From positions 1 through 8,293 of the forward strand of contig RFOO01000034.1 of assembly GCA_009926645.1 (NCBI GenBank): a stretch of DNA of 8,293 nucleotides, in the 5' to 3' direction. Source of the stretch: a bacterium. GTDB taxonomy: Bacteria > Verrucomicrobiota > Verrucomicrobiia > Opitutales > UBA953. The position numbers and the translations under genes are program-made. Under the pieces are notes generated by a model, which saw nothing but the letters and a program-made list of their open reading frames with translations, did not search any database and was not told the DNA's origin. Positions 5,686-8,293 of this stretch are shown piece after piece (positions within the stretch are counted from its first letter, which is position 1; each line of letters opens with the position of its first letter).

Positions 5686-6702
5686 TTATTCCCGACTGCT
5701 CCAGCGAGAAGCGTTGGCTAAAATTTTACCCGTACCATTGACCACTGCACAGAGTGGGTCTTCGGCGATGATAACAGGGAGGCCTGTGGCTTCGGAGATA
5801 GCGCGGTCGATGCGACGGATGAGGGCGCCACCACCGGCGATGACGATACCGCGATCAACTAAGTCGGCAGAAAGTTCAGGCGGAATGCGTTCCAATGATC
5901 CTTTGATAGCTTCGATGATTTGATTGATATTATCGGCCATGGCTTCGCGAACTTCTTGAGAAGTTAGGTGCAGGGCGCGGGGGAGGCCAGTAACTGAGTC
6001 GCGACCCCGTACTTCGTAGGTCATTTCCTGTTCAAGGGCGTAGGCTGAGCCGATTTTAATCTTAATTTCTTCAGCGGTACGTTCCCCGATGATGAGGTTA
6101 TAGGAATTCTTGATGTATTTGATGATCGAGGAGTCGAATTCGTCGCCACCGACGCGGATTGAGCGAGCGTAAACGATACCACCCAGAGAGATAACGGCGA
6201 CTTCGGTTGTACCACCACCGATGTCGACAATCATGGAACCAGCGGGCTCTTCGACTGGTAGGCCAACGCCGATAGCGGAGGCAACAGGTTCAGGAATGGT
6301 AATGACATCATCTGCACCCGCGCGATAAGCGGAATCCATAACAGCTCGTCGCTCCACGGCGGTGATGCCGTAAGGAACAGCGACGACGACGGTGAGGTTG
6401 GTTAAAACAGATTTACGAGCGACCTTACCGATGAAATAGCGAAGCATGTGTTCGCTGATCTCGAAGTCGGCAATCACACCGTCTTTCATTGGACGAAGCG
6501 CTTGGATATCTCCAGGCGTACGACCTAGCATTAATTTTGCTTCATTACCGACGGCAATGGGCTTGCGGGTGCTTGTACGGATTGCGACCACGCTGGGCTC
6601 GCGTAAGACCACACCACGATCCTTGAGGAACACTAGGGTGTTCGCCGTACCGAGGTCGATGCCGATGGCTTGATTGAATAACCCTGGAAAGCGCTTTAAC
6701 AT
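5686..6702 (-). CDS. mreB: rod shape-determining protein MreB (bacterial actin)
   Basis: MreB polymerises with ATP into membrane-bound antiparallel filaments that direct the elongasome around the cell. The 338 residues fit the family. MLKRFPGLFN (1-10) matches the N-terminal amphipathic, membrane-binding helix of Gram-negative MreB. The actin-fold nucleotide motifs are complete: phosphate-1 GIDLGTANT (14-22), TIPEPVASAIG (135-145, E138 at the usual catalytic position), phosphate-2 DIGGGTTEVAV (160-170) and the adenosine motif IAGGGALI (288-295). IGERTAEEIKIKIGSA (205-220) is also characteristic. It is the first gene of mreBCD-mrdA. A 157 bp gap with a possible promoter and a dyad lies upstream, so the cluster is probably transcribed from there rather than from uppP. 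Confidence 0.98.
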   Translation of the reverse strand: MLKRFPGLFNQAIGIDLGTANTLVFLKDRGVVLREPSVVAIRTSTRKPIAVGNEAKLMLGRTPGDIQALRPMKDGVIADFEISEHMLRYFIGKVARKSVLTNLTVVVAVPYGITAVERRAVMDSAYRAGADDVITIPEPVASAIGVGLPVEEPAGSMIVDIGGGTTEVAVISLGGIVYARSIRVGGDEFDSSIIKYIKNSYNLIIGERTAEEIKIKIGSAYALEQEMTYEVRGRDSVTGLPRALHLTSQEVREAMADNINQIIEAIKGSLERIPPELSADLVDRGIVIAGGGALIRRIDRAISEATGLPVIIAEDPLCAVVNGTGKILANASRWSSRE

Positions 6703-6722
6703 CAGTCGTGAGTGGTTTACGT

Positions 6723-6751
6723 GATAAATAACTTATGCACAGGGTAGTCAA
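6723..6751 (-). promoter_or_regulatory. mreB: possible promoter of the mre operon
   Basis: On the minus strand TTGACT (6751-6746) is a near-consensus -35 box. With a 17 bp spacer it is followed by TTTATC (6728-6723), a poor -10 match, in an A/T-rich stretch. Transcription would start about 14 bases before the mreB ATG. The -35 hexamer overlaps one arm of the 6747-6785 dyad. The position fits, but the -10 is weak. Confidence 0.3.
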
Positions 6752-6785
6752 ACCCCTTTTCCCCATAGACTTATGTCGGTTTGAC
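6747..6785. repeat. 8 bp inverted repeat upstream of mreB
   Basis: GTCAAACC (6747-6754) is perfectly complementary to GGTTTGAC (6778-6785), with 23 bases between. Two more G-C pairs (6743-6744 with 6786-6787) can form past a 2-base bulge. One arm overlaps the candidate -35 box of mreB. It could be an operator for a dimeric regulator, or an RNA stem if transcription begins at uppP. The arms are exact; the function is unknown. Confidence 0.45.
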
Positions 6786-6859
6786 CCTTGAATTGACAGA
6801 ATAAGCCCAAATCTAAGCTATCGGACGAACCTTCTGTGATTCATGGGCTCAGGCTTTTA

Positions 6860-7831
6860 TTACTTAGACAGTTCAAAAATTAAAATGCCTGTGCCGAGAA
6901 TGATGCGATACCAAGCGAATGGACCTAGACCGCGGCGAGTGATAAATCCGATCATCCATTTTACTGAGATGAAGGCGGTGATGGTGGCGATGATGAGGCC
7001 CAGTGAGGCGTAATGGATGGGGTAAATTTGGGTGAGGGCGGGCCCCAGGGAGACCATTTTGTAGAGGGAGGCTGCGGTGAGAGTTACGAGGCCGACTAAA
7101 AAAGAAAACTCTGTGGCTGCACCGTTAGATAGACCTGCCCAGCGTCCGCCCAAAATGGTGGCGAGTGAGCGACTCGTTCCTGGGATTAGGGCGACGCATT
7201 GGCAGAGTCCGACTTGGAGAGCTTGTTTGAAATTCATTTGTTGAACCTCGTCGGAATTCGATGGGTGGTTCGGGAGTTTTTTTTCGGCCCAGAAAATAAC
7301 CAAGCCACCGAGGATGAGTGCGGAAGCGACAATTTTAATATCGAAGGCGATGATATCTTTAACGAGGAGTCCGATGATGCCCGCGGGGACGAAAGCAATC
7401 ATCACGCAAGTTGCGAGACAGAGGGACGGTTTCTCTAGTCGAATGATTCCGAGTACGAGATTTTTAAGTCGCGTAAAAAAAGCGGCGATGACAGCTAAGA
7501 TTGCACCGAGCTGAATGATAACAATGTAATCGTCGACAGCTTTTTCCTGGTTGATGGGGCGATTTTTACGATCAGCGACGCCGGAAATGATGACATTTTT
7601 GTCTTTTTTCACCCCCATGATTTCATCGCTAATAATCATATGACCGGTCGAGGAAACAGGGATATATTCTGTGATGCCTTCGACGGTTCCTGTGACGATG
7701 GCGCGAGTGAGGGTAAATTGGGCGCGCATTTCTTCAGCCGAGATTGTGGATGGGGCAGGGGGTTGACTCGTCTGAGCGAGGAGCGAAGTGCACAGGCAGA
7801 CCAAGCTAAGGAAGGGTAGTCGGAGAGACAT
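6860..7831 (-). CDS. uppP: undecaprenyl-diphosphate phosphatase (BacA/UppP family)
   Basis: UppP dephosphorylates undecaprenyl diphosphate at the membrane so the lipid carrier can be reused for peptidoglycan and other surface polymers; extra copies give bacitracin resistance. The signature EGITEYIPVSSTGH (51-64, with E51, E55, S60 and H64) and the second motif PGTSRS (217-222, R221) are present, within a run of membrane helices. EFSFLVGL is at 241-248 and a Tyr-Arg (308-309) lies near the C-terminus. The protein is 323 residues against 273 in E. coli. About 34 extra residues at the N-terminus form a typical cleavable signal peptide (hydrophobic 5-18, LLAQ at about 17-20), and about 20 extra residues sit between H64 and QLG (107-109). 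After PGTSRS, L223 replaces the usual Gly of SRSGAT. The first methionine gives this form; no Shine-Dalgarno is seen. Confidence 0.95.
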   Translation of the reverse strand: MSLRLPFLSLVCLCTSLLAQTSQPPAPSTISAEEMRAQFTLTRAIVTGTVEGITEYIPVSSTGHMIISDEIMGVKKDKNVIISGVADRKNRPINQEKAVDDYIVIIQLGAILAVIAAFFTRLKNLVLGIIRLEKPSLCLATCVMIAFVPAGIIGLLVKDIIAFDIKIVASALILGGLVIFWAEKKLPNHPSNSDEVQQMNFKQALQVGLCQCVALIPGTSRSLATILGGRWAGLSNGAATEFSFLVGLVTLTAASLYKMVSLGPALTQIYPIHYASLGLIIATITAFISVKWMIGFITRRGLGPFAWYRIILGTGILIFELSK

Positions 7832-7842
7832 GGCAGTCGTGT

Positions 7843-7871
7843 AGTTTAAAAAAAGCGATACCGCAAGACAA
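7843..7871 (-). promoter_or_regulatory. uppP: possible promoter of uppP
   Basis: On the minus strand TTGTCT (7871-7866) and TAAACT (7848-7843) are separated by exactly 17 bp. Each matches four of six consensus bases. Transcription would begin only about 5 bases before the uppP ATG, giving a nearly leaderless mRNA, in keeping with the missing Shine-Dalgarno. The -35 lies within the left arm of the adjacent dyad. Confidence 0.3.
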
Positions 7872-7889
7872 CTGCCCTTGTCGCTTGCG
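7862..7889. repeat. inverted repeat in the uppP-trpB divergent region
   Basis: CGCAAGACAA (7862-7871) pairs with TTGTC (7878-7882) plus TTGCG (7885-7889). That is ten base pairs, interrupted by a 2-base bulge (7883-7884), around a 6-base loop. It lies between the divergent starts of uppP and trpB and overlaps the candidate uppP -35. It could be an operator or, in a trpB leader, an RNA hairpin. There is no T-run directly after it on the plus strand; on the minus strand a T-run starts about 5 bases after the stem, so a weak terminator of antisense reading is conceivable. Confidence 0.4.
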
Positions 7890-7925
7890 CTTCGGGGAGG
7901 GTTTCGTTTTAACTAATGAACACTT

Positions 7926-8293
7926 ATGTCGGCTTCCAGTCTCATTCCGACCAATGAACCTCGCTTTCAGGTGCCTGATGCACGGGGACGTTTTGGTCAA
8001 TTCGGCGGGCTTTATGTTCCCGAGACTTTGATGACTCCGTTATTAGAGTTAGCAAAGGCTTACGATGAGGCGCGTCGAGATCCTGCTTTTCAGAGTGCGT
8101 TTACCAAAATGCTTAACGAGTTTGCGGGGCGTCCGACGGGTTTGTATTTTGCTGAAGGTTTAACCAAGCACTGTGGTGGGGCGAAAATTTACTTAAAGCG
8201 TGAGGATATGCTGCACACTGGTGCGCATAAGATTAATAATGCTATCGGGCAGGCTCTTTTGGCTGTGCGTATGGGTAAGAAGCGTATCATTGC
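7926..8293 (+). CDS. trpB: tryptophan synthase beta subunit, 5' part
   Basis: TrpB is the pyridoxal-phosphate subunit that joins indole and L-serine to make tryptophan, in an alpha2-beta2 complex with TrpA. The frame opens at the ATG 7926 and runs 122 codons to the window edge without a stop. FGQFGGLYVPETLM (23-36), FAGRPTGLYFAEGLT (66-80) and YLKREDMLHTGAHKINNA (89-106) are the classic N-terminal TrpB blocks. K102 in HTGAHK is the lysine that binds the cofactor. The rest, including the AETGAGQHG region, lies beyond the window. An in-frame TGA at 7917-7919 excludes an earlier start. There is no Shine-Dalgarno. A 13-codon frame from an ATG at 7916 overlaps the start but has no Trp codons, so it is not a trp leader peptide. 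Confidence 0.96.
   Translation, partial: MSASSLIPTNEPRFQVPDARGRFGQFGGLYVPETLMTPLLELAKAYDEARRDPAFQSAFTKMLNEFAGRPTGLYFAEGLTKHCGGAKIYLKREDMLHTGAHKINNAIGQALLAVRMGKKRII

Noticed and set aside
6793..6821. A perfect -35-like TTGACA on the plus strand between mreB and uppP.
   Set aside because: No acceptable -10 lies at 16-18 bp and nothing but antisense to uppP would be transcribed.
6804..6849. Inverted repeat AGCCCA/TGGGCT downstream of uppP as a possible terminator.
   Set aside because: The stem is only 6 bp with a 34-base loop and no U-tract follows, so it is not a credible intrinsic terminator.
6769..7932. An 11 bp direct repeat ACTTATGTCGG at 6769-6779 and 7922-7932, the second copy covering the trpB start.
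   Set aside because: Several 11-mers are expected to recur by chance in a window of this size, and one copy is coding. No further similarity flanks the two copies.
7916..7957. A 13-codon frame before trpB as a leader peptide.
   Set aside because: It has no Trp codons, overlaps the trpB start out of frame and has no ribosome binding site at good spacing.

Overview
The window holds nine protein genes and one partial tRNA, almost all concerned with the cell envelope. It suggests a Gram-negative, rod-shaped, peptidoglycan-containing bacterium. The mre cluster with PBP2, the diaminopimelate-pathway enzyme Asd and the near absence of Shine-Dalgarno sequences fit this. The overall character of the proteins, notably a small L,D-transpeptidase without a signal peptide and a UppP with one, makes me lean towards Verrucomicrobiota, but this is a weak inference. 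I see no mobile element, CRISPR array, phage gene or clear sign of recent transfer. I did not find a previously undescribed system; the curiosities are gene packing, domain variants and a few regulatory dyads.

Layout from left to right. A minus-strand tRNA (1-32) is cut by the window edge just before its anticodon. It lies downstream of a minus-strand pair, asd then an rlmB-like methyltransferase (1677 to 85), separated by only 6 bp. Next is a single plus-strand L,D-transpeptidase gene (1671-2228). It overlaps the start of asd at one end and the stop of mrdA at the other. A minus-strand cluster mreB-mreC-mreD-mrdA (6702 to 2225) follows, with 20 bp, a 4 bp overlap and 16 bp between successive genes. 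A 157 bp gap containing a dyad and a possible promoter precedes mreB. Upstream of it is uppP (7831 to 6860, minus). A 94 bp divergent regulatory region separates uppP from the 5' part of trpB (plus, 7926 to the window end).

How the genes work together. MreB filaments, MreC and MreD form the elongation scaffold for PBP2, the D,D-transpeptidase of lateral wall growth. UppP recycles the undecaprenyl carrier that brings lipid II to this machine. Asd supplies aspartate semialdehyde, the precursor of diaminopimelate (and of Lys, Met and Thr). The L,D-transpeptidase homologue would make or edit crosslinks at diaminopimelate, but it lacks a signal peptide and has Leu where its family has an active-site-motif Arg. 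The elongasome glycosyltransferase gene rodA, a frequent partner of mrdA, is not here. trpB, rlmB and the tRNA are unrelated housekeeping neighbours.
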